Positions 54,673 to 64,000 are shown, counted from the stretch's first letter. The stretch: DNA of 64,000 bases from Symbiodinium natans (GCA_905221605.1 CAJNDS010000446.1:1410904-1474903); one strand, 5' to 3'. Numbers and translations: made by a program. Notes: generated by a model from the letters alone, not told the origin.

Positions 54673-55834
54673 CAAGGTGCGTGGTTGTTAAGGCTTCGGG
54701 TTGAGGGCCTTAGGTTTAGGTTTTGCGGCCTATGGCCTAGGATTTAGGCTTACAGGGATGGGGCTGTGAGGGTTTAGGTGTGGAGCCAGCATCGGATAAT
54801 GCAAGCCTTACTTGAGCCTACAGCCCAAGCCCTTCAAGCCTAAACCTGAAACTCAAAATCTGCCAGCGCCTGCGCCTAGATAATGCCTAAACCCTAAACC
54901 CTAAACCCTAAACCCTAAACCCTGCATCCCAAGCGTTAAAACCCCAGGCCTCGAACTCTAAGCCCTAACCGAAGCCAATAAGTGCACTGCGGTTTAGGGT
55001 TTAGGGTTTAGGGTTTAGGGTTTAGGGTTTAGGGTTTGGGGTGCAGGGTTTAGGGTTTAAGGTTTAAGGTTTATAAGGGTTTAGAGTTTAGGGCGCGAAA
55101 CCTGCTGCTTAGTTGGCAAAGCAATACTGATGACAAAAGTGACGATGCCCCCCACTCCTTCGTTGAAGCACCACATGCCCAGGAAAAAAACAACATCCTT
55201 AGCCCTAAGCCCGAAGCCTGAACCCTGGACCTTAGACCCTCTCCTCAAAACCCTACTAAACTCTCAACCCTAAACCCTAAACCCCAAACCTTAAACCTCA
55301 AGCCCTGAACCCTCACTAAAATTGCACTGTGCGGAGCTCAGTTAACTGAGTCGCCTTTTGTGGGTTTGTAGGCTTTGGGGTTTTGACAGGTAGGGTGTAG
55401 GATTGTGAAGGCTCGAGTGATCGCGTGTAATGTTGGGGGCTTGCGGGGTTTAGGGCTCAGGGTTTGTGAGCCCTAAACCCTAAACCCTAAACCTTAAACC
55501 CTAAACCCTAAACCCTAAACCCTAAACCCTAAACCCTAAACCCTAAACCCTAAACCCTAACCCTTAATCCTAATTTCTAGTGTGCGGAGTCGTGCTCTCC
55601 CCTGAGCATGTGCCTGTAGGAAAGTGCTTGTAGGCCCGAAACCCCTCAACCCGAAACCCTAAACCCCGAAGGGTCCATGTTCCGAAGTAACTCGGACATG
55701 AAGTACTTCCTACTTGGGATATGTTTTTGGGCCCAAGTATAAACTCTCAACCCTCAACCCTAAACGCTAAACCCTAAACCCGAAACCCTAAACCCTAAAC
55801 CCTAAACCCTCAGCTGATTAGGGGACCCTTGCAG
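54673..55834. other. Mosaic stretch without a supported gene
   Basis: It holds a CCCTAAA array at 54890-54922, TTTAGGG units at 54990-55090, unique sequence, and a CCCTAAA array at 55470-55572. A family C single end lies near 55665. Nothing coding is convincing. Confidence 0.4.
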
Positions 55835-55904
55835 GCTGTGTCCCGAGGGCGACCGGGAGTGTGTGACGCACTTCTAGAGGCCGACGTGGGGTCGTGAAAG
55901 CTGG
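55835..55904 (+). CDS. Exon-like island
   Basis: GACCCTTGCAG lies to the left and GTTTAGGG to the right. The best frame (AVSRGRPGVCDALLEADVGS) reaches TGA eight bases before the array. It is flanked by CCCTAAA on the left and TTTAGGG on the right. Confidence 0.35.
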
Positions 55905-55985
55905 GTTTAGGGTTTAGGGTTTAGGGTTTAGGGTTTAGGGTTTAGGGTTTAGGGTTTAGGGTTTAGGGTTTAGGGTTTAGGGCTA
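55905..55985. repeat. TTTAGGG array
   Basis: About 11 perfect units start at the candidate donor. Confidence 0.9.
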
Positions 55986-56133
55986 GTGTGTAGGGTTTGG
56001 GTTTAGGGTTTGGCTTGCAAGAACTCGAACCGAGGACGACTGAGGCAAAAAGTCCCGTTTACAAGGCCCTTAAGCCACCTCGCCTTCGGTTCCCAGTCCC
56101 CCGAAGTCTCGGCGGTACCCTTTTCTACTGATG

Positions 56134-56221
56134 ATTTGCTTAAGAACTCCTTAAAAAATCTTATAGGGGCAATATAGGGATTAATGTGTTTCATTTTTTT
56201 GGGTGGGCTTCTTAAGCAAAT
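56134..56221. repeat. Inverted-repeat element, family E
   Basis: This is 88 bp with perfect 13-bp ends ATTTGCTTAAGAA / TTCTTAAGCAAAT. Looser relatives lie at about 47345-47450 and 57526-57645, sharing the GGGGGTCCTTAAGCAA right end. Confidence 0.75.
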
Positions 56222-56545
56222 TTTTGGTTTAAATGTGGGAGTTGGGATTTTCCCTCCTTATACTCAAAGTCCTTAGTAGGGATTCTAGTACCCCCTATCC
56301 TAGTCCCTCTTAAGGACTATTAGTATAAGGGGGAACATCCCATGTGTGGGACACGGGTGTTCCAATTGCTTGGGGCTCTTTTATTGGCGGAATGTTTCAT
56401 GAGGGGACCCTTTTTCAGAACTGCCCCAACTGAAATGTCAACCTTAGTCTACAAATCCACGAGGCTCAGTATGCTGTGTTCAGGGTTCGGGGTTGAAGGT
56501 TTTGGGAGGGCTTGGGGTCTAGGATGTATAGCGTATGCCCTACAG

Positions 56546-56660
56546 TCAATGGCAGCCCTATGCCGTGGAACAGGCCGTGTCACCGAATCAGCAGCCGCTT
56601 CTCGAGGCACGTGTGAGGCGCCATCGCGAGTACCTCGACATGCCTGGACTAAAAGGAGGG
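56546..56660 (+). CDS. Exon-like island
   Basis: GCCCTACAG lies to the left and GTTTCGTAAG, a donor-like sequence not made by an array, to the right. The 38 codons between read QWQPYAVEQAVSPNQQPLLE and go on to REYLDMPGLKGG. If unspliced the frame ends in TAA at 56667. No family is recognised. Both overlapping frames on the other registers are less protein-like. Confidence 0.5.
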
Positions 56661-57109
56661 GTTTCGTAAGGTGTAGAGGCTGTCCAGCAGTCGAATTTTT
56701 GTAAGATGTTTGCAAGGTTTTTTTTGTTAATAATATTCTCTAGCAATACTATATTGACCAGTAGATCATAGTAAGACAAGGACACCGAATACCCAAGCAT
56801 TAGATGGTTGAACTTTTTCAAGGAGGGGGGGGGGGGGCAGAGGCAAAAATCCGAAGCTTTCGTGATAGAATCGACCCTAGCTACCCGCTAAACCCCGAAA
56901 CCCCGAAGCCCTACACCCCCTTATACCTCCCTTATACCCCCTTTGTACCCCCCTTATACACTCTTCTCGTTCCAAAGCCCAAAGCCCAAAGTCCAAGCAA
57001 ACCTCTCCAAGACTACAAGAACCCGGGCAGCCTGCACCAACCCAAGCCAGCAGCCCGAGAAGAAACTGCTTGTGTAGATGCGGAAACAAAACACGACAAA
57101 TAAGACAAC

Positions 57110-57270
57110 AAAGGCAGAGGAAGAGGGAGAGAGAGAGAGAGAAAAAAAAAATCAAAGTCAGACAGAGAGAGAGAGAGCGAGCGAGGAAAAGCAAAACATA
57201 AGAGAGAGAGAGAGAGAGAGCGAGAGAATAGAGAGACAGAGAGGGAGTGATAGAGAGGGAGAGAGTTTCA
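57110..57270. repeat. GA-rich purine tract
   Basis: GAGA/AGAG runs are interrupted by short AAAA pieces. A similar smaller tract is at 25395-25450. ORFs of Ser/Leu or Glu/Arg repeats across it are by-products. Confidence 0.85.
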
Positions 57271-57796
57271 AGTGACAGACACACAACATGGGCGGGGAAT
57301 TTATGCCCCACTTCGAGTCATTCAGACCGAAACGGTGCTTGAGCTGGACGCTTCTACACGCTAACCCAAACCCTGATCCCAAAAAGCCTAAACTGGGCCT
57401 AAACCCTAGACCCTAAACCCTAAACCCAAAAGCCTACACCCTAAACCCCAGTATAACTAGGATGCCCAGTAGAGCCCTTTTAATCTTCCGAGGGTGCTGT
57501 GGCAGCCCTCTTACTAACCCCTTTACCACTATTTGCTAAAAGCCCCGCCAAAATAAAGAGATTCTTCCTAATATAAGGGTAATAGGGATTATCATTTTTT
57601 GATATTTTTTTGCGTTTTTTGGGGGTCCTTAAGCAAATGGTAGTTTAAACGAGAGTTCAGCACTCTCTTTGCCTCGGCAACTGGGCCTTGGGGTTCAGGA
57701 ATTAGCGTTTAGGGCTTAGGTTCTAGTTTTATAAGGTTCAGGGTTTAGAATTTTAGGGTTTAGGGTTTAGGGTGTAGTTCTTCATCTCACCCCCAG

Positions 57797-57857
57797 GCAC
57801 GTGAAAGCCACTGCTGCCTTGGTCGCGGCCGCAACTGGGCACGTGGACAGCTTGCAG
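57797..57857 (+). CDS. Ankyrin-repeat exon 1
   Basis: The acceptor TCATCTCACCCCCAG precedes HVKATAALVAAATGHVDSLQ, which matches the ankyrin core (TALxxAAxxGHxxxLx). The open frame runs into TAA at CAGTAA, but a GC donor after TTGCAG would leave phase 0. That joins directly to the island at 59155 to give GHVDSLQ-VLINYRANIDAR, a standard ankyrin helix 2 and loop. Ankyrin repeats are protein-binding modules; the partner is unknown. Confidence 0.6.
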
Positions 57858-59154
57858 GCCGCCCAGTAATTAGGGTTTGGGGTTTCGGGTTTAGGGTTTG
57901 GGGTTCAGGGTTTAGGGTTTAGGGTTCGGGGTTTAGGGTTTAAGGTTTGGGGTGAGGGTTTGGGGTTTAGGGTGTAGGGTTTAGGGCTGAGAGGGGGCAG
58001 TTCGTTCCCTTATTCCCTGAACACCAAGCCCTGAGTCCCAATACACCCTAGGGCTTAACCACTTGCGATGACTTCTCCATACTTAGATGCCGAGTCCGTT
58101 TTGTCTCCCTTCCGCCCCTTGCGTCGGGGCCGATGATGGAAGAAACCTACTTGCGTCTTAACCCCTGTCCGCTGAAATTCCCTGCACCTGTACAGTATAA
58201 ATCTACCATCTAATAGGACCCCCCAAAGCATCTCAAACCCTAAGCACTAAGCACAGACAGGGGTCCTGAATTCCAATTTCGGAGGAGCAAAATTCTAGCA
58301 ACTAGGGTTCCACTGGGCCCTGCTTGTTTGTTTGGGGGCCGTGTAGGTTCTCTGCGACCCCCATTAGGCAAAAAGAGTTCGGTTTGTGTGATGTATACAC
58401 TTTGTATTCGTAGGCTATTGGTGGGCATAGTTACCCTAGTTACCCTAAATCCTACACCCGACCGAAAGCCTACACCTTAGAAACCAAGCCCAAAGTCGTC
58501 AAGCCGTATAACCTTAAAGCCCTGATCCCTCGATGCTAGCTTCGAAGCTCGGCAGCATCAGCCGCTAAAATGGCAAAAGTACGCTATGCAATCGGTTTCG
58601 GGCAGTTTGGGGTTTAGGGTTTGGGGTTTAGAGTTTAGGGTTTGGGGTTTGAGGTTTAGCTTCTCCGGCGGGTGTATGCGGGATCATGAACGGTCCCACG
58701 TGCTTGCCCATGGATAACATGAAGGGCTTTTGAACGTTTAGGGTGTGGGGTGTCACCTGCATACTATGAACCCGCGATCCTTTTTCGCCCAGAGCCCTAA
58801 AGCCCAAAGCCGAAACCTTCATTGAAGTCAGCGCAGCCCTTAACCGAGATATGCACTGCACGGCAGGGAGCTTTCGACGACTTTCGAGCGACTGCCGACT
58901 CCCCTCCCCCCTCCCCCTCTCCCGAACACGGTTTCGGGGTTTGGGCCTGATGAGGCTGTAGAGGTCGCACGGCTCCTGTACGAATAGATTCTTAAAAAAA
59001 CATCATGTGCATGTACGGGCCGCCTAGTTATAGATAGGGTTATAAGGGCCCTTCGTTGGGTTATAAGTCCTACTATTCAGGACCAGGTTATAAGTCCCTT
59101 AACTCAAGTTAGTAGAGTAAGGGGGGCCCTACATGTACTCTTAACATCATGTAG
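57858..59154 (+). other. Candidate 1.3-kb intron between ankyrin exons
   Basis: If the ankyrin junction is right, this is an intron that begins GCCGCC and contains TTTAGGG-type arrays at 57870-57990 and 58610-58660, plus the family B element at 59010-59138. It ends CATGTAG. It also holds two unremarkable minus-strand frames (58240-58428, 58628-58861). Confidence 0.45.
59010..59138. repeat. Inverted-repeat element, family B, reverse orientation
   Basis: It starts CATGTACGGGCCGCCTAG and ends GGGGGGCCCTACATGTAC. It sits 17 bases before the ankyrin exon at 59155. Confidence 0.65.
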
Positions 59155-59214
59155 GTGCTCATCAACTACCGCGCCAATATCGATGCTCGGCAGGAGGACG
59201 GAAAGGGCATTGGG
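59155..59214 (+). CDS. Ankyrin-repeat exon 2
   Basis: AACATCATGTAG precedes VLINYRANIDARQEDGKGIG, 20 codons in phase 0, and GTTTTCGGGG follows. The sequence is the second half of an ankyrin repeat (LLxxxAnidARxxDGxG). It continues exon 1 without a gap in the consensus. Confidence 0.6.
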
Positions 59215-60426
59215 GTTTTCGGGGCCTGGACCTTGGATTTAGGGTTTAGAGTTTAGGGTTTAGGGCCCTAGGGTCCCACATCATCCCAGACTCCCAACCT
59301 TGAAACCCCAAAAACCCTGCTAACGCCAAGGCCCCATGCAGCCTTAGATCAGGCAGCACTGGGTCTAGGGTTTAGGGCTTAGGGTTTAGGGCAAGACCCT
59401 GAGCCAGAAATTTTGTTAAAACCGGGTCTAGGGCTTAGGGCTTACGGTTTAGGGCAAGACCCTGAGTCAGAAACCGTTGTCAACAAGTTGCGCCAAACCC
59501 TTAAAATATTGGCGAATCAGAGTTCTCGGGGGATCTCCGACAACTCCAAACTAGGTCCTAACCAGCTCCATAGTCGGCATTGCTTGTGTATGAAACAGGA
59601 CCTCCCCGCCCCCCCCTACACGCTTAGGGTTTAGGGTGTCGGGTTTAGGGCTAGGGTTTAGGGTTTAGGGTTTAGGGTTCAGGGTTCAGGGTTTAGGGTT
59701 TAGGGTTTAGGGTTTAGGGTTTAGGGTTTAGGGTTTAGGGTTTAGGGTTTAGCTTCAGGTCGAGAACCGTAGCGCCCTTTCAGCAACCTTAACACGCCCT
59801 GGAACATGCTAAAGCCGGTCTTTAAGGCAGGTAGTCTATAACCTTTTGGAATTCTACTTCTTATAAGAGGTTAACTTTTTTTTCTTGTTTTTTTTTTTTT
59901 TCGGGGGGTGGGGGGGTGGGAGGGGGCTAGGGTGTTCAGCCCCTAAGCTAAGGTGTCAGGGTTTAGGGTTATTTGGGCTTAGGTGAGTTTGGGGTTCGGG
60001 GTTCGGGGTTTAGGGCGGGTTTTTGGGGTTTAGGTTGTGAAGCCCTTAAGCCCTTCATTCAAGCCAAAAGTTTTCAAAGTGTTTGTTTCAAAGTGTTTGG
60101 TTGGCGGGGCTCTGGGCTTGCAGGAGATTCTTGGAGTGATCCTGTGATCTCGTGGGTGTAGTTGAGGGTTCTTGGGCCCTAAACCCTAAAACCCCAAACC
60201 CCAAACCCCAAACCCCAAACCCTAAACCCTAAACCCTAAAACCTAAACTAGCCTCATTCAGAACTACAGGGGCCCCTACTGGTAGACGGAAGCAGCTGCA
60301 GGGGCAGGTCCAGGATACCTGCTACTCTCTAGACCCTAAACCCTAAACCCTAAACCCTAAACCCTAAAAACCTAAACCCTAAACCCTAAACCCTAAAAAC
60401 CTAAACCCTAAACCCTAAACCCCTAG

Positions 60427-60491
60427 CACGTGGCTTTCTGAAGGATGGCAGCACGCCCCTAATGCTGGCGGCTGAGGCTGGCCACAGCAAG
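60427..60491 (+). CDS. Ankyrin-repeat exon 3
   Basis: CCCTAAACCCCTAG lies to the left. The frame FLKDGSTPLMLAAEAGHSK is a near-perfect ankyrin start (DGxTPLMLAAxxGH). A GC donor after AGCAAG leaves phase 0, exactly as in exon 1. The frame stays open further, to a GTTTAGGG at 60529. Its entry phase does not match the GT exit of exon 2, so an exon or an alternative site may be missing between them. Confidence 0.6.
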
Positions 60492-60567
60492 GCCGGGCGG
60501 CCTTGTTTAGGCCTTGGGGAGTTACAGGGTTTAGGGTTTAGGGTTTAGGGTTTAGGGTTTAGGGTTT

Positions 60568-60688
60568 GGGGGCCCCCTAGTTATAAATAGGGTTCTACTA
60601 AGGGCCCTTAATTGGGTTATACGTCCTGCTATTTAGGTTGCAACTCCCTTGGCGAAAGTTAGTATAGTAAGGGGGCCCCTACATGTAG
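60568..60688. repeat. Inverted-repeat element, family B, reverse orientation
   Basis: GGGGGCCCCCTAGTTATAAA at the start and GGGGGCCCCTACATGTAG at the end. The internal sequence matches 59010-59138 closely. Confidence 0.7.
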
Positions 60689-61215
60689 AGGGTTTAGGGT
60701 TTAGCGTTTAGGGTTTAGGGTTTAGGGTTTAGGGTTACCTAGAGGCCACTCGTCAACAACTCTGTTCTCATGGGGGCAGTGAGGGCGGTTCTTCTCGGAT
60801 CGCCTGTGTCTGATGCTTGGATTGGACGTGCAATTCAAGGCTTCACTGGCTGTACTCCTCAACCCTAAACCCTAAACCCGAAACCCTAAACCCCAAACCC
60901 CTAAACCCTAAACTGGGGGGTTTCCGCATTTAGGGGTGCCTTTCCTGGGGTCCTTATCATAAGGCAATCCTACTATTTGGGTGTCGATTTAGGAGTCCCC
61001 ACTTTCTCGTAAACCCCCAAATGCTTTTGGCTCTTGGAGGCATCTGGCGTGGCATTGCAATGCTTATTGTGTCTCTGAAGACCCTAAGCAACAACTGCTT
61101 GGTCCACAGGTTCGGGCAGATCAGGCGTTCACACGCTCCACAGGACCAATCCATCCTGCAGCCCCTGGCGACGCGCTTGCGCCACCTCCGACATGCTCGC
61201 CACAACTGCTCTTAG
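60689..61215. other. Mosaic stretch inside the putative ankyrin gene
   Basis: A TTTAGGG array (60689-60735), unique sequence, a CCCTAAA array (60860-60912) and unique sequence follow in order. An 82-codon minus-strand and a 64-codon + strand frame overlap at 60957-61215. Neither resembles a known family. Confidence 0.35.
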
Positions 61216-61294
61216 GTCTTCGTTGTGCTGCACGCGCCGCGCTTCTCATGTTCCTTTGGCAAGCTCGCATTGGGCCGCAGCACGCAGTCAGAGG
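61216..61294 (+). CDS. Exon-like island
   Basis: AACTGCTCTTAG lies to the left and GTTTAGGG to the right. It is open in two frames (VFVVLHAPRFSCSFGKLALG is one). It does not look like ankyrin and may be chance. Confidence 0.3.
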
Positions 61295-61362
61295 GTTTAG
61301 GGTTTAGGGTTTAGGGTTTAGGGTTTAGGGTTTAGGGTTTAGGGTTTAGGGTTTAGGGTTTC
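61295..61362. repeat. TTTAGGG array
   Basis: About 10 perfect units. Confidence 0.9.
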
Positions 61363-62098
61363 CGTAAAGAGGTAAGGGGCCATGTTCAAGGATCGTGTAA
61401 CTTGCCTTAGATCGTAGGGTTGAGGGCGTCCGGCCTTGAAGGCTTGCAAGGCACAATCAGCTTTAGGGCTTAGGGCTTAGGGTTTAGGGTTTAGGGTTTG
61501 GGGTTTGGGGTTTGGGGTTTGGGGTTTGCGGCTTTAAGTGTTCATCACTTAGGTCTGGTTTTCTTTCCTCGGGGGATGCGCACCCCTTGCGAGAACTGTT
61601 CTGGTCAGTTCAGTTCTCTAACTCCCTAAACCCTAACCCCAGCTCGGAACCAGTTCCTTTTGCAGGTTCCCGGTTAGAACGAGGAGCCTTCGTACCCGAG
61701 AAGGGACCATAAGTTAGAGAACCGCAAATATGCAAGCACGGAGTCATGATGCAGGATGACCCGGAAACCCTAAACCGAAACCCTGAGCCCCAAGCCCCCA
61801 ACCCTACATCCTCAACCCTAAGCCCCAAGCCCTAAACCCTAAGCCATCAACCCAAAGCCCCAAGCCCTAAACCCCAAACCCCAAACCCTCCGGTTACAGG
61901 ATTTCTGGCCACGGGGAGGCGTCTTGAAGCTGCTTGCAGGAGCCCAAAGCCCTAAACCTGGGTTTAAGGTCTAAGGTTTAAGGGTTTAAGGCTTAGGGTT
62001 TAGGGTTTAGGGTTTAGGCTTTAGTGTTTAGGGTTTAGGGTTTAGGGCTAGGGTCTAAGGTTCACAGAGTTTTGGGTTAGGGGTAGAGTTGCGGCAAG

Positions 62099-62182
62099 GT
62101 CTGCCGGCTTCTGGTGCGGAGTGGCTGCCTCGTCTGCGGCGACTTGGCTTCAATGAAGGGTGCTGGGAAGCACCAGGGCCAA
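62099..62182 (+). CDS. Ankyrin-repeat exon 4
   Basis: GAGTTGCGGCAAG lies to the left and GTCTAGGG to the right. The phase-0 frame of 28 codons, VCRLLVRSGCLVCGDLASMK and onward, continues exon 3 as GHSK-VCRLLVRSG, the ankyrin helix-2 pattern (GHxxVxxLLLxxG). The join needs the GC donor of exon 3 and removes 1.6 kb rich in telomere-type arrays. Confidence 0.55.
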
Positions 62183-62739
62183 GTCTAGGGTTTAGAGTTT
62201 AGGGTTTAGGGTTTAGGGTTTAGGGTATCTGATACTTTCAGAGGTTTTGCTTTGGTTGCCGACATGCCACGAGCCCTGCAACCTCCACACCTCAGTTTAA
62301 GGTTTTGGGGTTCAGGGCTTAAGGTTTTGGATCAACTTTGTCTCACTCGTCCAGCCCTCCTACCCCTTACTCCCCAAGGATGACATCGATATCTGTGGGG
62401 TCAGCAGAGCATGCACAATGTCACTTTCGATACTATTCCACCTATATGCCGGAACCTCATGAGCGACATGCATATTGAGCCGAGGGCTTAGATCACAGAA
62501 GTCCACATGCAGCCCAAACATCTTCAACCGCGACGCACGCCAACGACTAAACGCCATGAACACCCTAGAAGCAGCAACTAAAACCAACTCAAACCCTAAA
62601 CCCTAAGCCCTAAACCCTTGCCCCAACTCCTCAAGCCTGATAAGGCCGTTAAGTCTCGTTAGCATAGCAACGGGCGGGGCCTTCCCGCAGGGAGCTTACT
62701 CTTTGGAGTGCGCCTTGAGATGATTAAAGACCTCTAAAT

Positions 62740-63555
62740 GGCCCGAAACCCTATACTCCCCGAAAAGCCCAAAACCCCGCACCCCTCAACTCCTGAACCC
62801 TAACCCCAAACCCCCCAAACCCCTCAAACCCTAAATGAAGCCCTAAACCCCAAAACCCTAAACCCCAAACCCTACATCCCAAAACCCAAAGCCCCAAAAC
62901 CTCAAAGCCCGAAACCCGAAAACCTAAGCCTCAAGAAGCCCCAGAACTCGAAATCTTAAAGCCTAATCCCCAAAACCCCAAACCCTAAACCCACAACCCG
63001 ATACCCCAAGCCCTAAACCCTAAACCTCTAAATCCCTAAACCGCAAGCCCTACACCTCAAACCCTAAACCCAAAACCCAAAGCCCCAAGCCGTAAAACCT
63101 AAACCCTAGACCCCAGGGCCTAAACCCCAAACCCCCAGCCCTGAACCTTAACCCAAAACCCGTAAATCCCTATACCCGAAACCCGCAACCCCTAAACCCC
63201 TACACCCCTAGACCCTAAACTCTAAACCCTAAACCCTAAACCCCTAACCTTCAACCTCAAGACGTAAACCCTAAGCCCTAAACCCTAAGCCCTAAGCCCT
63301 AAACCCTAAACCCTGAACTCTAAGGCCTAAACCCCAAACCCTAACCCTAAACCCTAAACCCTAGACCCTAGACCCTAGACCCTAAACCCTAAACCCTAAA
63401 CCCTAAACCCTAAACCCTAAACCCTAAACCCTAAACCCTAGACCCTAAACCCTAACCCTAAACCCTAAACCCTAAACCCTAAACCCTAAACCCTAAACCC
63501 TAAACCCTAAACCCTAAACCCTAAACCCTAACCCTAAACCCTCAACCCCAAAACA
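62740..63555. repeat. Degenerate to perfect CCCTAAA array
   Basis: About 800 bp of CCCTAAA-like units grade from highly variable (62740-63340) to nearly perfect (63350-63545). It is the largest continuous block in the window. Confidence 0.9.
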
Positions 63556-63556
63556 G

Positions 63557-63622
63557 GGGGCCCCGGAGCTGCGCAGCGCCGCACGGAGATCGACGCAGGG
63601 AGGCGACTGGTGGAAGACGGGG
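63557..63622 (+). CDS. Exon-like island
   Basis: CCCCAAAACAG lies to the left and GTTTAGGG to the right. It is 22 codons in phase 0, but two other frames are open (AAQRRTEIDAGRRLVEDG looks natural). The 800-bp CCCTAAA block and a 110-bp TTTAGGG array frame it symmetrically. Confidence 0.4.
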
Positions 63623-63735
63623 GTTTAGGGTTTAGGGTTTAGGGTCTAGGGTTTAGGGTTTAGGGTTTAGGGTTTAGGGTTTAGGGTTTAGGGTTTAGGG
63701 TTTAGGGTTTAGGGTTTAGGGTTTAGGGTTTAGGG
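63623..63735. repeat. TTTAGGG array
   Basis: About 16 near-perfect units begin at the candidate donor of the island before it. Beyond 63735 lies unique sequence with a family C end near 63815. The window closes with CCCTAAA units. Confidence 0.9.
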
Positions 63736-64000
63736 TAGGCGCTCGATAGGCTTTGAGGGTTTCAGGTTTGAAGCAACAAAGCCTTAGGCCCTAGGCTTTG
63801 CATTTGTTACCCTGTAAGGGTCCATGTTCGTAGATCGTACTCTCATGCACATGGTCCTGAGGGGTGAATGGTTCCTAAGGTGGATTTCTTCAGCTTTTCC
63901 TGACCTAGGTCTGGAATAGATAGGTATCCTGCATCTCCACAACCAACACACTATCCTCATTGTCTTGATGAGGCAAGACCCTAAACCCGAAACCCTAAAC

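Larger units (their letters stand above)
22418..64000. repeat. Mosaic of telomere-type arrays and short unique islands
   Basis: Over about 41.6 kb, arrays of CCCTAAA or TTTAGGG units (10 to 230 bp, with many variant units) alternate with unique islands. Around exon-like islands the usual order is CCCTAAA-array, island, TTTAGGG-array, so the interval between two islands begins with TTTAGGG units and ends with CCCTAAA units. The arrays often supply GT (GTTTAGGG) at the right island edge and AG (CCCTAAG, CCCTAG) at the left. I interpret much of this as introns of + strand genes. Stretches not listed separately below hold only array units, inverted-repeat elements or unique sequence that I do not recognise. 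Confidence 0.75.

Noticed and set aside
54511-54747. ORF spanning the N gap
   Set aside because: It contains unknown bases, and its flanks are a tandem repeat and array sequence.
56015-56095. Minus-strand tRNA-like sequence with A-box-like TGGCTTAAGG and B-box-like GGTTCGAGTTC
   Set aside because: The T-stem does not pair, the acceptor ends do not match and the anticodon stem is poor. It is at most a decayed tRNA-derived sequence.
57110-57311. ORFs in the GA-rich tract (Ser/Leu on minus, Glu/Arg on plus)
   Set aside because: Simple-sequence by-products.
22418-64000. CRISPR array or bacterial origin, suggested by repeats alternating with unique spacers
   Set aside because: Repeats are variable-length telomere-type arrays in both orientations, spacers vary in length, and eukaryotic retrotransposons are present.
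22418-64000. Concatenated telomere-capped mini-molecules, because islands have CCCTAAA on the left and TTTAGGG on the right like linear chromosomes
   Set aside because: Kept only as an alternative: splice-like edges, pyrimidine tracts and phase-matched ankyrin junctions favour exons and introns, but sequence alone does not exclude it.

Overview
The window looks like nuclear DNA of a dinoflagellate, probably a core dinoflagellate such as a Symbiodiniaceae or related lineage. The reasons are dense TTTAGGG/CCCTAAA telomere-type repeats, Ty1/copia elements with domain fusions typical of dinoflagellate elements (a cytosine-methyltransferase-like domain and a 2-oxoglutarate dioxygenase-like domain), one long intronless gene, and apparent GC as well as GT splice donors. 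The species cannot be named from the sequence.

Layout. Positions 1-733 hold telomere-type arrays and one exon-like island. Positions 734-19158 are a nest of two copia elements. The outer element (291/290-bp LTRs, 734-1024 and 18869-19158) sits inside a CCCTAAA array. It is split by an inner element (9114-17777) with two apparently identical 167-bp LTRs and a 5-bp target duplication. Both elements show primer-binding sites, polypurine tracts and nearly complete Gag-protease-integrase-RT-RNase H coding regions. The outer one also carries a methyltransferase-like domain between protease and integrase, and a dioxygenase-like domain between integrase and RT that is broken by a -1 frame change. Positions 19867-21777 hold an intact gene for a membrane-anchored FkbM-type methyltransferase-like protein made of two diverged copies of one domain.

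From about 22.4 kb to the end, the window is a mosaic. Short unique islands of 40-170 bp alternate with telomere-type arrays. Many islands read as open frames on the + strand. They usually have a CCCTAAA array ending in AG on their left and a TTTAGGG array beginning with GT (GTTTAGGG, GTAGGG, GTTTGGGG) on their right. My reading is that many islands are small exons of + strand genes, and that the arrays form the ends of the introns between them, in inverted orientation. The best support comes from ankyrin-repeat exons at 57.8, 59.2, 60.4 and 62.1 kb, two of whose junctions join in phase into ankyrin-like sequence, and from two phase-matched exons at 43.2/43.6 kb. Frames of single islands are often ambiguous, because short GC-rich islands can be open in more than one frame.

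The same region contains several families of short (about 80-125 bp) elements with terminal inverted repeats. One has clean 4-bp target duplications, and another abuts exon-like islands with GT...AG at its ends, like introner elements. It also contains variant-telomere satellites, minisatellites, homopolymer G/C runs and a 100-N assembly gap at 54573-54672. No rRNA gene, credible tRNA gene, CRISPR array or bacterial-type feature was seen.
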